Positions 45,401-54,447 of a stretch of DNA of 64,000 nucleotides are shown here, one piece after another (within the stretch, counting starts at the first letter, position 1; the number at the start of each line of letters is the position of its first letter). This DNA is from Bacteroidota bacterium (lineage in GTDB: Bacteria; Bacteroidota; Ignavibacteria; Palsa-1295), in contig JAJPIQ010000085.1 of assembly GCA_021324685.1 (NCBI GenBank), positions 62,001-126,000 of the forward strand, given 5' to 3'. The translations under genes and the position numbers were made by a program. The notes below the pieces were generated by a model, which searched no databases, had not been told where the DNA came from, and was given only the letters and a program-made list of their open reading frames with translations.

Positions 45401-46426
45401 TCACACGAAAAATCCTCCTCTGTTCCCTATTTCGACGCTACCAAACTTCTGTGTAAAAACATTTGGCAATGGCCGGTCTCCTGGAACACTAAGCCACACG
45501 CGGAGCAAATGGCGCCGGCGCTCCGCTTCCGGCCAGTCCTCGAAGCCAGTGCGATCGTGTAGCAGCGTGTGATTATAGACGAATTGCATGTCGCCTCGCT
45601 CGAGTTGCATGGAAAAATTAAGTTTGGGATCGTTTGCCAATTCATCGAAAAGATTTAAGGCCTCCACATGCTTTGCCGTAAGTCGAGGCGCGTCCGAAAA
45701 TCGCTGCGCCGAATCGATATATTGCCGCTGATAGATCGACGTTAGCGATCCTTCGAAATAATTATAAACGGGAATTAAATAATACGGAAGCATGCCTTTC
45801 GGCGTTTCCCCCCGGCGGTCCGTAGCGATCGGATGAAACAACAACGCTAAGAGCTCTGGCGCTCGTTTACGCATCTCGTTAAAGATGGTATTGGCGCTCA
45901 CGAGCAACGACAATCCTCCGGATTTAGCCGTTTGCAAACAAAGGAGACCGACAACATCCGTCGAATCCGTATGAAAGGTCTGGCGCTCTTTCGTCTGGTA
46001 GATTCGGACATTCGGATCGGTACTTGCCATCCCGGCATCGCGAACATGGCCAAGCAGATGTCCGAGCGCATTCTGCGGACGTGCACGTCCAAGCCACGAA
46101 CCGATCCCACAAAACATGATGGCCGCTTCGCGTTCTGTATACCGATCGACGGGCAATCCTTTGAATAACGCAAATCCCCGGCCGTGAATTAAATCGTTTC
46201 GGACCTGTGAAATCTTTGGACCCAACATTGGAAGATCGAATGCTTCGACCAGAATATGTTCTGGGACCGCATTCGGGTGAAGACCCTCCCATGTTTCCAG
46301 CGCAGATTCGAGTTCCGAGATATCTCGCGGAGAAAGCGAGATCGTCCATTCGTTTTCCCGTCCTCTCCAGTCGGGGCCGTACCAGCAAAAACTATTTTTT
46401 TGCTCGGGCGGTAGCAGAAATTCCAT
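45401..46426 (-). CDS. TauD/TfdA-family Fe(II)/2-oxoglutarate dioxygenase
   Basis: 341 residues. The jelly-roll dioxygenase motif is clear: FHTDSTDVVGLLCLQ (His152-x-Asp154), NHTLLHDRTGFEDWPEAERRRHLLRVWLS (distal His290 and the 2-oxoglutarate-binding Arg, about 309). GFALFKGLPVDRYTERE and LGHVRDAGMASTDPNVRIYQT match the N-terminal half of TauD/TfdA proteins of the kind annotated near secondary-metabolite or amino-acid hydroxylation. The substrate cannot be told. It converges with the preceding helical protein and is separated by a terminator from the gene upstream. Confidence 0.85.
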   Translation of the reverse strand: MEFLLPPEQKNSFCWYGPDWRGRENEWTISLSPRDISELESALETWEGLHPNAVPEHILVEAFDLPMLGPKISQVRNDLIHGRGFALFKGLPVDRYTEREAAIMFCGIGSWLGRARPQNALGHLLGHVRDAGMASTDPNVRIYQTKERQTFHTDSTDVVGLLCLQTAKSGGLSLLVSANTIFNEMRKRAPELLALLFHPIATDRRGETPKGMLPYYLIPVYNYFEGSLTSIYQRQYIDSAQRFSDAPRLTAKHVEALNLFDELANDPKLNFSMQLERGDMQFVYNHTLLHDRTGFEDWPEAERRRHLLRVWLSVPGDRPLPNVFTQKFGSVEIGNRGGFFV

Positions 46427-46440
46427 ATGCTTAAAATAAA

Positions 46441-46467
46441 AAACCTCGGAACATCATTCCGAGGTTT
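46441..46467 (-). terminator. Terminator of the minus-strand gene at 46490-47395
   Basis: Perfect 11-bp stem aaacctcggaa / ttccgaggttt with the 5-nt loop catca. On the minus strand it is followed by a T-rich run, and it lies 23 bases after the stop of the upstream gene, so the dioxygenase gene needs its own promoter. Confidence 0.88.
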
Positions 46468-46489
46468 TGAGAAATGCAATGGTTTGGAT

Positions 46490-47395
46490 TTAAACCGTAA
46501 CGCCGCCGTTCGATTTCACGGTATAAAGCCCAGGCACTCCGGCCGGGACTTCCGGCTTTTCCGTTTTGATCGCTTTATAGGAGTTCGTGCTGGCATCGTA
46601 CTGGAAAAAATCCTTGTAGTTGGAAAGCGAACTTGCCAAATCGGCCACGCTTCCAACTCCCGGGATAAGACCGAAATTCGGCTTTTCGGAAAGTTCGTCG
46701 AAAAGCCGGCTGGCGGTCATCGGTTCCCAACGGTTCGATTTGAACACCCCCGTCACCGCCTTAACGAATGGATGTTCTTCCCGGCTCAATCCCATCGAAT
46801 TGGAAGAGACAATGCGGGTGCTTCCGTCCGTATTTTCGAGCGCCTCTTTTAACTTTGCCTTGGGGGAACGATCCTTTAAGGACCAGGTCTTGGTCGCGCG
46901 ATCGTATTCGATAAAGTCCTGCCGAACATTGCGAAGTGTGATCGCAAAAGATTTGTAGGGCATTTCCGTCTCGATCGGCTCCATCATTCCTTCCTTTACA
47001 AGATATTCGTAAAGTTCTGCAGATTTCACCGGGCGGTGAATCTTATCGGTATATTCAGCCATGGCAATAATGGCATCTTCAGAAATTTCTGGCTTTTTCA
47101 GCGGCCCGATTTGCTTTTGAATTCGTGGCACCCGCTGCACAGGCGCATAATTGGTATTACCTTCTTCCACATTGCCGAGGCCTCCTTCTGTAACGCGGGG
47201 CATTTGCAGCCACCGGGGGTCGCCGGTAGACCCGTCCCCTATTAACATCTGGAGCGCTTCTCCGATACGCTGAGCGCGCGACTCCAGTGCTGGTCTTCGG
47301 ATTTCTATGACACGCAATTCTTCTTTGATCATGCCCAGTTCTGAACGCAAGCGTTCAATGGCATCGCTAAGCCCGTCTTTCGGTTTATAATTCAT
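46490..47395 (-). CDS. Protein with coiled-coil head and two winged-helix-like segments
   Basis: 301 residues. Residues 1-~52 are a coiled coil (LSDAIERLRSELGMIKEELRVIEIRR). A linker leads to a first helical domain (ISEDAIIAMAEYTDKIHRPVKSAELYEYLVKEG … FAITLRNVRQDFIEYDRATKTWSLKD), which by pattern looks like a HARE-HTH or related winged helix, and a second of similar layout (RWEPMTASRLFDELSEKPNF … LASSLSNYKDFFQYDASTNSYKAI). This suggests a DNA- or protein-binding factor that dimerises through the N-terminus. Family name not recognised; function is inference. It has its own strong terminator. Confidence 0.65.
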   Translation of the reverse strand: MNYKPKDGLSDAIERLRSELGMIKEELRVIEIRRPALESRAQRIGEALQMLIGDGSTGDPRWLQMPRVTEGGLGNVEEGNTNYAPVQRVPRIQKQIGPLKKPEISEDAIIAMAEYTDKIHRPVKSAELYEYLVKEGMMEPIETEMPYKSFAITLRNVRQDFIEYDRATKTWSLKDRSPKAKLKEALENTDGSTRIVSSNSMGLSREEHPFVKAVTGVFKSNRWEPMTASRLFDELSEKPNFGLIPGVGSVADLASSLSNYKDFFQYDASTNSYKAIKTEKPEVPAGVPGLYTVKSNGGVTV

Positions 47396-47739
47396 TTGAA
47401 GTGATCTATAATTGGAGGAAAATTTATGAATCGCCTGAATGCGTATTTAGTGAATACGTATTCAGGTGTCCACTATGGTATCAAAACGCCTGGAATATCT
47501 CGCTTTTTCCGGCGATGGATCAAAACTTAGTTGTGGTGTGCGATTATGGATTTGATTCGCATGGAGTGCAATCTGCGCGGGTTCGTGTCAGCCCGTCACA
47601 GACGAAACTTTCTTATGAAACTGGCAGGCCAGGAAAGGCGGCACTCGCAACATTACTTTGTTGACTTTTTACACCTGTGGCCGTCTATTTGTTCCCTCAA
47701 AACGCATATTTTTTCCTATTTACAAAAGGTAATTTTTAG
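47396..47739. other. Intergenic region with a 14-bp hairpin
   Basis: No supported gene. At 47434-47466 cctgaatgcgtatt and aatacgtattcagg form a hairpin (one G-T pair, loop tagtg) without a T run. It lies just upstream of the 301-residue gene, so it could influence its transcription. A plus-strand ORF of 87 codons here is not protein-like. Confidence 0.5.
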
Positions 47740-48504
47740 TTAATGTCTGGCAACGCCGCCATCGACATTGACGGTCTGGCCGGTAATAATGCCAGATTCA
47801 TCCGAAGCAAGGAAAGAAACAACTTGTGCAATGTCTTCCGGCGTTTCAGCTCGTTCGATCGCCTGAGGGGGTAGAAGGTGAGCGAGAATATTACCCTGAG
47901 AAAGCCGTGTGCCCGGTGGCCTCTGCGTGGCCGTTAATCCGAGCGTGATCGCGTTTACCGTAATTCCATATTTTCCAACTTCCGTAGCGAGCGCCCTTGT
48001 AAACCCAACGACCCCCATCTTGCTTGTTACATAGTGAACAAGATAGGGCGTACCCAACCAGATCGTATCGCTCGATAAATTGATAATCCGTCCATGACCC
48101 TGGTGCTTCATGATGGGAAGGACAGCCTTCGTGGAAAGAAAAAGTCCGGTAAGATTGACATCGAGGACACGCTTCCAGGCATCGAGGGAAAGAAGCTCGA
48201 ACGGCTCTTCGTCATACAGTCCGGCATTATTGACTAAAATATCGACTCTTCCGAATTTCTCCTTCGCGGCTGCGGCCATCTCCCTGGTGGCCGATTCACT
48301 GGTCACGTCCACCTGGACAATGAATGGTTCCAGTGCATCGCCCAAAGCACGAATGCGTTCCCGCGTTTCAGCAGGCTCGATAAGATCGGCCAGGATAACC
48401 TGGGCTCCTTCCGAAGCCAATTGTGCTGCAAACGCCTGTCCATTTCCAATCGCTGCACCGGTAATGATCGCGACTCGGCCGGAATGTCTTTTTACGCTCT
48501 GCAA
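47740..48504 (-). CDS. Short-chain dehydrogenase/reductase
   Basis: 254 residues, classical SDR: cofactor loop TGAAIGNGQA (TGxxxGxG from residue 15), DVT and NNAG (VNNAGLYDEE), the catalytic Ser in INLSSDTIW (144/145), YVTSK (Tyr158-x3-Lys162), and a C-terminal VSFLASDESGIITGQTVNVDGG typical of FabG-like and cyclohexanol/glucose dehydrogenase-like members. An acidic residue after strand 2 (ILADLIEP) favours NAD over NADP. The substrate cannot be inferred. It is divergent from the ABC transporter genes. Confidence 0.88.
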   Translation of the reverse strand: MQSVKRHSGRVAIITGAAIGNGQAFAAQLASEGAQVILADLIEPAETRERIRALGDALEPFIVQVDVTSESATREMAAAAKEKFGRVDILVNNAGLYDEEPFELLSLDAWKRVLDVNLTGLFLSTKAVLPIMKHQGHGRIINLSSDTIWLGTPYLVHYVTSKMGVVGFTRALATEVGKYGITVNAITLGLTATQRPPGTRLSQGNILAHLLPPQAIERAETPEDIAQVVSFLASDESGIITGQTVNVDGGVARH

Positions 48505-48570
48505 ATTTTTCTTCGTAAATTTGAAACATTATGATCGCCGGTAACCAAAATATTTATCGATTGAATTCCC

Positions 48571-49497
48571 ATGGACCTCGCAATTGCATCGAATAATATC
48601 GTAAAGACCTATGGCCGCGGCTCAAAAGCGGTCCATGCGCTCCGGGGTGTGAGCCTCTCCGTTCAGGAAGGAGAAATATACGGGCTATTGGGCAAAAATG
48701 GTGCTGGAAAAACAACATTTATCAAGTGCATGTTGGGCATTGTCTTCTTAAATTCTGGCGAAGGCTCCCTGCTTGGCTATCCGTTTGGATCGGTCCATGC
48801 GAAAGAACAACTCGGCTATCTTCCGGAGAACCATCGATACCCGTTGTATCTGACCGGCGAACAGACCCTTGCCTATTTTGGAAAACTTTCGGGGATTCCG
48901 AAAGCAGCACTCGGGGAACGGATCGACCGAACGTTAAAAATTGTGGGTATGGCGGAATGGCGCACCACCAAAGTTCGAAAATACTCGAAGGGCATGATGC
49001 AGCGACTGGGACTGGCCCAGGCGCTTATAAACGATCCGAAGCTCATTCTTCTCGACGAACCGACCGATGGGGTCGATCCCGTAGGCAGAAAGGAAATTCG
49101 CGAAGTCCTTATTCGTCTGAAGAACGAAGGCAAAACGATCTTTCTGAATTCCCATCTTTTGAGTGAAGTCGAGCGCATATCCGATCGTGTCGCGATCATG
49201 GATCACGGTACGATCGTCAAACAAGGCTCCATCGATGCGCTGACCCGTACCGACCATGTATACGAACTAACGGTGACCAACACGAGACCGGAACTCCTTA
49301 CCGCGCTGGGCTCGAGCCTCCTTCGCACAAATGGTTCCCTTCTGGAGATTTCCTGTGAAACGCCGGAAATGCTGAATAGTGTAATGGATACGATCCGCGC
49401 ATCCGGCGGCGTTATCGAAAGCATGGTCCCGAAAAAATCGTCGTTGGAAGATGTCTTCGTCGATCTCATTAAAGGCAGCGCCGTAACCCACGATTAA
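48571..49497 (+). CDS. ABC transporter ATP-binding protein (ABC-2 exporter type)
   Basis: 308 residues. Walker A GKNGAGKTT (from 41), Q-loop region YLPENHRYP, signature KYSKGMMQRLGLAQAL (a YSKGM variant of LSGGQ usual in this subgroup), Walker B LILLDEPTDGVDP and H-loop NSHLLSEVE. A ~90-residue C-terminal domain (TNTRPELLTALGSSLLRTNGSLLEIS … SLEDVFVDLI) is characteristic of NatA/NosF/CcmA-like exporters. Paired with the permease starting six bases later. Substrate unknown. Confidence 0.93.
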   Translation: MDLAIASNNIVKTYGRGSKAVHALRGVSLSVQEGEIYGLLGKNGAGKTTFIKCMLGIVFLNSGEGSLLGYPFGSVHAKEQLGYLPENHRYPLYLTGEQTLAYFGKLSGIPKAALGERIDRTLKIVGMAEWRTTKVRKYSKGMMQRLGLAQALINDPKLILLDEPTDGVDPVGRKEIREVLIRLKNEGKTIFLNSHLLSEVERISDRVAIMDHGTIVKQGSIDALTRTDHVYELTVTNTRPELLTALGSSLLRTNGSLLEISCETPEMLNSVMDTIRASGGVIESMVPKKSSLEDVFVDLIKGSAVTHD

Positions 49498-49502
49498 CGA
49501 TT

Positions 49503-50348
49503 ATGAAATTCTTAGCCATTATTGAAGCCACGGTTCGCGAAGGGATCGCTCGAAAAACGATCCTCGGAATGTTCATTGTCTCGACCATCACAATTCTGTT
49601 GGCAATTTTTCTGTTCCAGCTCAATGCCATTCAGCACGGCCTGCTCTCCCCAGCGACCGGGCACGTACGGACCGGCCAAAACCAGCAGCCCATGCAGCTT
49701 TTAGGCGTGACCGTCCTGGACATGATGTGGATGGGGGTTTCAGCGTTCCTTCTACTCATTTCAATTTTTGTAGGCAGTTTTGTGACGGCCGGTTTCGTGA
49801 CTTCCCTGATGGAAAAAGGAACGATCGACCTTTTGCTTTCCAAACCGGTCGAACGATGGCTCTACATCGCCGGACGTTATGTCGGGGCAGTGCTTATCAT
49901 ATTAGCCGAAGTCGCATACCTTGTGCTCGGGCTATGGCTTGTTGCAGGGATTTCGCTCGGCTCCTGGAGCCCGAATTTTCTCATCAGTATCTTTGCGATC
50001 ACCCTCGCATTTGCCGGTGTCTATAGCCTTGTAACGCTTTTCGGAGTCCTGACAAGAAGCAGTTGGTTCGCAATTATTATTGTGCTGGCCCTCTACATTC
50101 TCGTCGGTTTTATAATACCGCTGGCACGATTTATCGACCGGCTTCTCAATGGAGCACCCACGGAAGGCGTACTATCCACGATTGCAAGTGGCCTGCAGTA
50201 TATCATGCCGGCGCGTGGACTTAACACGCTGATTTCTCACACTATACTCCTTCAGCCGGTAACAATTACCCCGATTTTCATAACCGCCGGACTCTCTGTT
50301 CTTTACCTTGCTATCAGTTGTTTCGCGTTTAGCAAAAAGGAGTTTTAA
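49503..50348 (+). CDS. ABC-2-type transporter permease
   Basis: 281 residues with about six hydrophobic helices (MFIVSTITILLAIFLFQL, FLLLISIFVGSFVTAGFV, AVLIILAEVAYLVLGLWLVAG, FLISIFAITLAFAGVYSL, WFAIIIVLALYILVGFIIPLA, and a C-terminal one). TSLMEKGTIDLLLSKPVERWLYIAGRYVGA is the cytoplasmic coupling region typical of ABC-2/NosY-like permeases. One permease and one ATPase gene make a half-transporter operon, probably a homodimer. Export of lipid, peptide or drug cannot be distinguished. Confidence 0.85.
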   Translation: MKFLAIIEATVREGIARKTILGMFIVSTITILLAIFLFQLNAIQHGLLSPATGHVRTGQNQQPMQLLGVTVLDMMWMGVSAFLLLISIFVGSFVTAGFVTSLMEKGTIDLLLSKPVERWLYIAGRYVGAVLIILAEVAYLVLGLWLVAGISLGSWSPNFLISIFAITLAFAGVYSLVTLFGVLTRSSWFAIIIVLALYILVGFIIPLARFIDRLLNGAPTEGVLSTIASGLQYIMPARGLNTLISHTILLQPVTITPIFITAGLSVLYLAISCFAFSKKEF

Positions 50349-50409
50349 GGCCAGCTTCCCGGCTCAACCGATTTAAGTGGACGGCCTAAGCCCCTTATAA
50401 TTAAATAGC

Positions 50410-51357
50410 TTACGGCTTTATTCTAAAATAATCCGTAGCCTCTATCAAGGCTGAGCGGTTCTCAAGCTCGGAGGCAGCATGACCCGAGGCTGGTGTAATT
50501 ATGAGTTTCGCTTCCGGAAAAGCGCGGTGCAGATCCCATGCACTTCGGATGGGGCAGACAATATCATATCGCCCCTGAACAATGATGGTGGGGATATGCC
50601 GAATTCGCTGAACATCGCGCAGCAACTGCCCTTCTTCCATAAAACCTTTATTCACGAAATAGTGACACTCGATCCTGGCAAATGCGATCGCAAACTCGGG
50701 ATCGCTGAAATCGGCCACTAAATTGGGATCGACATAGAGTTTCGAAGTAGATCCCTCCCATGCGCTCCAGGCTCGCGCCGCTTCTATGCGGACAGGCTCA
50801 TTCTCGCTTGTGAGTCTCTTATGATAGGCCGTAAGCATATCCTGACGTTCGTTCTCCGGGATCGGTTGGAGATATTTTTCCCAGAAGTCGGGAAAAATAG
50901 CATCGGCACCGCGCTGATATAACCAGTCGATCTCCCACTTCCGGAGCAAGAAAATCCCTCGCAGCACGAGGTGCGTTACTCGCTCGGGGTGCGCTTCAGA
51001 ATAGGCCAGCGATAAGGTAGATCCCCACGAGCCACCGAAGACAAGCCAGCGGTCGATGGCAAGATGCTCTCGAATTCGCTCGATGTCACTCACCAAATCC
51101 CACATCGTATTCTCTCGTAACTCGGCATGAGGCGTACTTCGACCGCATCCACGCTGGTCAAAGAGCACGATGCGGTAATGCGATGGATCGAAAAACCGGC
51201 GATAATCCGGCCGACAACCGCCACCCGGTCCTCCATGGACGAATATGGCCGGCTGTCCGTTCGGATTTCCACATTCTTCAAAATAAATTGAATGCAGATC
51301 CGAGACTTTTAAATGACCATGATTGTATGGTTCAAGTTCAGGATAATAATCTCTCAT
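50410..51357 (-). CDS. pip: Prolyl aminopeptidase (proline iminopeptidase)
   Basis: 315 residues from the ATG at 51357; a longer frame to 51432 overlaps the upstream gene and adds 25 unlikely residues. The alpha/beta hydrolase core has GNPNGQPAIFVHGGPGGGC (oxyanion region), DQRGCGRSTPHAE, the nucleophile elbow GGSWGSTL (Ser110), Asp265 (GRYDIVCP) and His293 (SGHAASE). EIDWLYQRGADAIFPDFWE matches the PIP cap. It hydrolyses N-terminal proline from peptides. The ATG overlaps the stop of the PfkB gene (ATGA), implying translational coupling. Confidence 0.94.
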   Translation of the reverse strand: MRDYYPELEPYNHGHLKVSDLHSIYFEECGNPNGQPAIFVHGGPGGGCRPDYRRFFDPSHYRIVLFDQRGCGRSTPHAELRENTMWDLVSDIERIREHLAIDRWLVFGGSWGSTLSLAYSEAHPERVTHLVLRGIFLLRKWEIDWLYQRGADAIFPDFWEKYLQPIPENERQDMLTAYHKRLTSENEPVRIEAARAWSAWEGSTSKLYVDPNLVADFSDPEFAIAFARIECHYFVNKGFMEEGQLLRDVQRIRHIPTIIVQGRYDIVCPIRSAWDLHRAFPEAKLIITPASGHAASELENRSALIEATDYFRIKP

Positions 51358-52328
51358 TGTGTTTCTTGAATTTCTATCGGTGAATCGAGAAGTTCGTGAA
51401 TTGACTTGAGCGTTGTATTCCAGCTTGCCCACCGGACCGACTGTTCCAACGCGTGCCGTGGTTCATAACCGCGCATTATAAAAAAAACGTATGCAGCCCC
51501 GAATACATCGCCCGAACCGGTCGTTTCGATCGCCTGAATTTCGGGGGCCATCACATCGTGCACTTCGCCTTTATCCAATAAATAGATACTTGCCCCCCGC
51601 GAAGCCCTCGTCATGATGATTTGAGAAGGCCGTTCGTCGGGAGCCAATTGTCGAATTGCGGACAGGAGGTCTTCTTCGGAACGAAATTCGGGATCGGCCA
51701 ACCATCGAGCTTCGAATTCATTCATCTGCACAGAATCCGCAAGCCTGAGCCACGTGCGCCATTCCAGAACCCCGCGCGGCTGGCGCCCGGCGCCGAATGG
51801 CGCACTCGCATTTCGGTCTGAGAGCGGCCCAAGCACGAGCGCATGCACATCGAGATGAACATAGGGTCGCTTTTTTGTCTTCGATAAGGCGGTTTCCAGA
51901 GTCCCTAACGAGACGTCGAAACCGGAAATCATATTTACAAAAAGAGCATCGAGCCGTTCTATCAACGCCGGCGTCAGTTCCTGCGCCGTAAGTGCCGGTA
52001 AAATATGAGGGCAATGTTCATTCCGGTGGCCGTTTTTTTCATACACTAATTGAACTCGGTTCGAGGGGATGTTCGTTGGCCAAAATCCTTCGGAGCGATC
52101 GAGATGCTCGAACGATCCGACCAAAGGACCGAGCAGTTCAGCATCCGGTTCCGAAAACCAGGTTAAAGGGACAAAGGTATCGTTCTGGCTGCCATACGTT
52201 CGCATAAGCCGCTCCATCGCGGCATAGGAATACAGTACGCCACCCAGGGCTTGCGTGGGCCGATCGAGTCGCATCCCCGGTTGAACGATTTCATCGATAC
52301 AGGGCTGCCCCAGAATTCCAACCAGCAT
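51354..52328 (-). CDS. PfkB-family carbohydrate kinase-like protein
   Basis: 324 residues, ribokinase fold. The C-terminal PfkB signature IETTGSGDVFGAAYVFFIMRG carries the anion hole and catalytic Asp (274; GSGD instead of the commoner GAGD). Upstream pieces (ALGGVLYSYAAMERL, LADSVQMNEFEARWLAD, IIMTRASRGASIYL) match the family. The substrate-binding N-terminal GG/N motifs are diverged, so the sugar or nucleoside cannot be predicted. It starts one base overlapping the preceding stop (TGATG) and ends ATGA-overlapped with pip. Confidence 0.82.
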   Translation of the reverse strand: MLVGILGQPCIDEIVQPGMRLDRPTQALGGVLYSYAAMERLMRTYGSQNDTFVPLTWFSEPDAELLGPLVGSFEHLDRSEGFWPTNIPSNRVQLVYEKNGHRNEHCPHILPALTAQELTPALIERLDALFVNMISGFDVSLGTLETALSKTKKRPYVHLDVHALVLGPLSDRNASAPFGAGRQPRGVLEWRTWLRLADSVQMNEFEARWLADPEFRSEEDLLSAIRQLAPDERPSQIIMTRASRGASIYLLDKGEVHDVMAPEIQAIETTGSGDVFGAAYVFFIMRGYEPRHALEQSVRWASWNTTLKSIHELLDSPIEIQETQ

Positions 52329-52984
52329 CAGGAGGCCGCCCGAACAATATGGAAATTAAACTGTGGCGATTTCCAGAGGCCCATTAAGCGGATCCAGATT
52401 GGAAGCAGTTGCTCCGTCCCGCGGGCGGTCGAAATATCGCCAAGATCGATGACGCTCTTCCAGCCGAACCAATCGGTTACGATCGTTCGAACGGTCTCTT
52501 TTGCATCCTGATCATTCCCGCTAAGGAACAGATCATGCACTCCCGGAACCAGCGAGGGATTGACCATCAATTGGCAACTGACCGTATTGAGCGTCTTAAC
52601 GACCTTTGCGCGAGGGAACTCACGTTGGATTTGTTCGCCTAACGAATCCGTATTACAGACCGAGAGGGTCGGAGGAAAACCATGAGAAAAATCGAGTGGA
52701 TTCGAAACATCGATCACCGTTTTTCCTGCCAGATTATCACTCTTTGCCATTCGCATCGCATCGAGCGCACCCAGCCCGTTCGTGCAGTTAAAGACGATCT
52801 CTCCAAAATGCGCGGCATCGGCAAACGTACCATGAGAAGCAGACGAACCTGCCTTTTTTACCCACTCCTCCGCCTTTTGGTTCGTTGCCGACCGAGAACC
52901 TAACGAAACCGGATGCCCTAATTCGACGAGTTTCGTTCCAATGGTCTGGCCGACCATGCCCGTTCCTAAAATTCCGATATTCAT
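52328..52984 (-). CDS. NADP-dependent oxidoreductase, F420-reductase-like dinucleotide-binding
   Basis: 218 residues from the ATG at 52984; nine more upstream codons are in frame but not needed. MNIGILGTGMVGQTIGTKLVELGHPVSLGSRS is the Rossmann GxGxxG with the GSR(S/N) turn typical of NADPH-binding F420-type reductases; ASHGTFADAAHFGEIVFNCT, KTVIDVSNPLDFSHGFPP and KTLNTVSCQLMVNPSLVPG continue the family pattern. No F420 biosynthesis gene is here, so a coenzyme other than F420 is likely. First gene of an overlapping trio with a PfkB kinase and pip. Confidence 0.8.
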   Translation of the reverse strand: MNIGILGTGMVGQTIGTKLVELGHPVSLGSRSATNQKAEEWVKKAGSSASHGTFADAAHFGEIVFNCTNGLGALDAMRMAKSDNLAGKTVIDVSNPLDFSHGFPPTLSVCNTDSLGEQIQREFPRAKVVKTLNTVSCQLMVNPSLVPGVHDLFLSGNDQDAKETVRTIVTDWFGWKSVIDLGDISTARGTEQLLPIWIRLMGLWKSPQFNFHIVRAAS

Positions 52985-53067
52985 GGAAACCTCTCGAAAT
53001 ATTTTATGCAAAAATACGGATAAATGCCGCTCGAATACGTGTTTGATTGTTTTCTATTTTAGCCACT

Positions 53068-54447
53068 GTGAAAGAACGTATCCGTATTGCTTCCGGCCAG
53101 GGATTTTGGGGCGATCTCCCTTCCGCTCCGATTGACCAGATTCGGCGTGCATCGCAAGACTCTCCGCTCGATTATATGATGATGGACTACCTCGCCGAGG
53201 TAACGATGTCCATCATGCAAAAGCAAAAATTGAAGGATCCTCGCGCCGGGTATGCTCGAGACCTCATTGAAGTTATCGACGCGGTACTTCCCGACATTGT
53301 CGAAAAAGGCATTAAGATCATTACCAACGGCGGCGGCGTAAATCCCGAAGGATGCCGGGATGCGATTTTCGAAGTTGCACGACGTCGTGGCATTTCGATC
53401 CGCGTGGGAGTCGTCTTAGGTGATAACATCTTAGATTCGCTCGATTCCCTTCTCTCCGATGGTCATGGCTTGAAAAACATGGAGACCGGCGAGCCCCTTA
53501 AGAACATTCGAGATCGGGTGCTTTCGGCGAATGTTTATTTTGGCGCCTGGCCCATCGTCGAAGCGCTGGAGCAGGGTGCGCAGATTGTCGTTACCGGCCG
53601 AACGACGGATACCGGCCTTACGCTGGCCCCGATGATCCATGAATTTGGATGGAAACACCACGATTGGGATCATATTGCCGCCGGGACCATCGCCGGTCAT
53701 ATTCTGGAATGCGGCGCCCAATCCTCCGGTGGGAATTTTTCAGCGGACTGGAAATCGGTTAAAGACATGGCCCATATTGGGTTCCCAATTGCCGAAGCCT
53801 ATCCTACCGGCGAGTTTTATATCACGAAGCATCCGAAAACCGGCGGCACAGTCTCCCGCCAAACCGTTGCCGAACAGTGCCTTTATGAGATCGGCGACCC
53901 GAAGGACTACATCACTCCGGATTGCGTAGCTGATTTCACAACGATCCAACTTCAGGATGAGGGCCGGGACCGCGTTCGCGTTTTTGGCATTAAAGGTCGG
54001 CCGGCAACGGATTCGTACAAAGTATCGATGTCCTATAGCGATGGATTTTCCGCACAGGGGACCCTAACCTACACGTGGCCCGAAGCCATGGCTAAAGCTC
54101 GGCTCTCCGACCATATTCTTCGAACACGTCTTAAGGATGCCGGCTGTTCTTTCGATGAAATGCGGACCGAATTTCTCGGGGTTAACTCCTGTCATGGCCC
54201 CCTTACTCCCGTCGATATGGATGAAGTACAGGAGGTGGTCATAAAATGGGGCGTCCGTAGTCACGATAAAAGGTCCGTGGAACGGTTTGGTAAAGAGATC
54301 GCGCCACTGATTCTTACCGGCCCTCCCAGCGTTACTGGTTTTGCAGGCGGCCGGCCAAAGCCCAGTGAAGTTGTTGCCTACTGGCCGGCTCTTCTCGACA
54401 AGAAAGCAGTCCAGCCACGCGTGGTCGTTGAATCCATCAGGTCATGA
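53068..54447 (+). CDS. Acyclic terpene utilisation AtuA-family (DUF1446) protein
   Basis: I choose the GTG at 53068, which gives VKERIRIASGQGFWGDLPSAPIDQIRRA; an earlier TTG at 53047 is possible. The N-terminal IRIASGQGFWGD … LDYMMMDYLAEVTMSIMQKQK and IKIITNGGGVNPEGCRDAI are family hallmarks, as are VTGRTTDTGLTLAPMIHEF, AGHILECGAQSSGGNFSADW and the C-terminal FTTIQLQDEGRDRVRVFG. About 459 residues. AtuA was named from terpenoid catabolism in Pseudomonas; the biochemical role is unclear and no other atu gene is near. Its stop overlaps the next start (ATGA). Confidence 0.85.
   Translation: MKERIRIASGQGFWGDLPSAPIDQIRRASQDSPLDYMMMDYLAEVTMSIMQKQKLKDPRAGYARDLIEVIDAVLPDIVEKGIKIITNGGGVNPEGCRDAIFEVARRRGISIRVGVVLGDNILDSLDSLLSDGHGLKNMETGEPLKNIRDRVLSANVYFGAWPIVEALEQGAQIVVTGRTTDTGLTLAPMIHEFGWKHHDWDHIAAGTIAGHILECGAQSSGGNFSADWKSVKDMAHIGFPIAEAYPTGEFYITKHPKTGGTVSRQTVAEQCLYEIGDPKDYITPDCVADFTTIQLQDEGRDRVRVFGIKGRPATDSYKVSMSYSDGFSAQGTLTYTWPEAMAKARLSDHILRTRLKDAGCSFDEMRTEFLGVNSCHGPLTPVDMDEVQEVVIKWGVRSHDKRSVERFGKEIAPLILTGPPSVTGFAGGRPKPSEVVAYWPALLDKKAVQPRVVVESIRS

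Noticed and set aside
47401-47664. 87-codon plus-strand ORF
   Set aside because: Contains a hairpin and no recognisable motif; likely chance.
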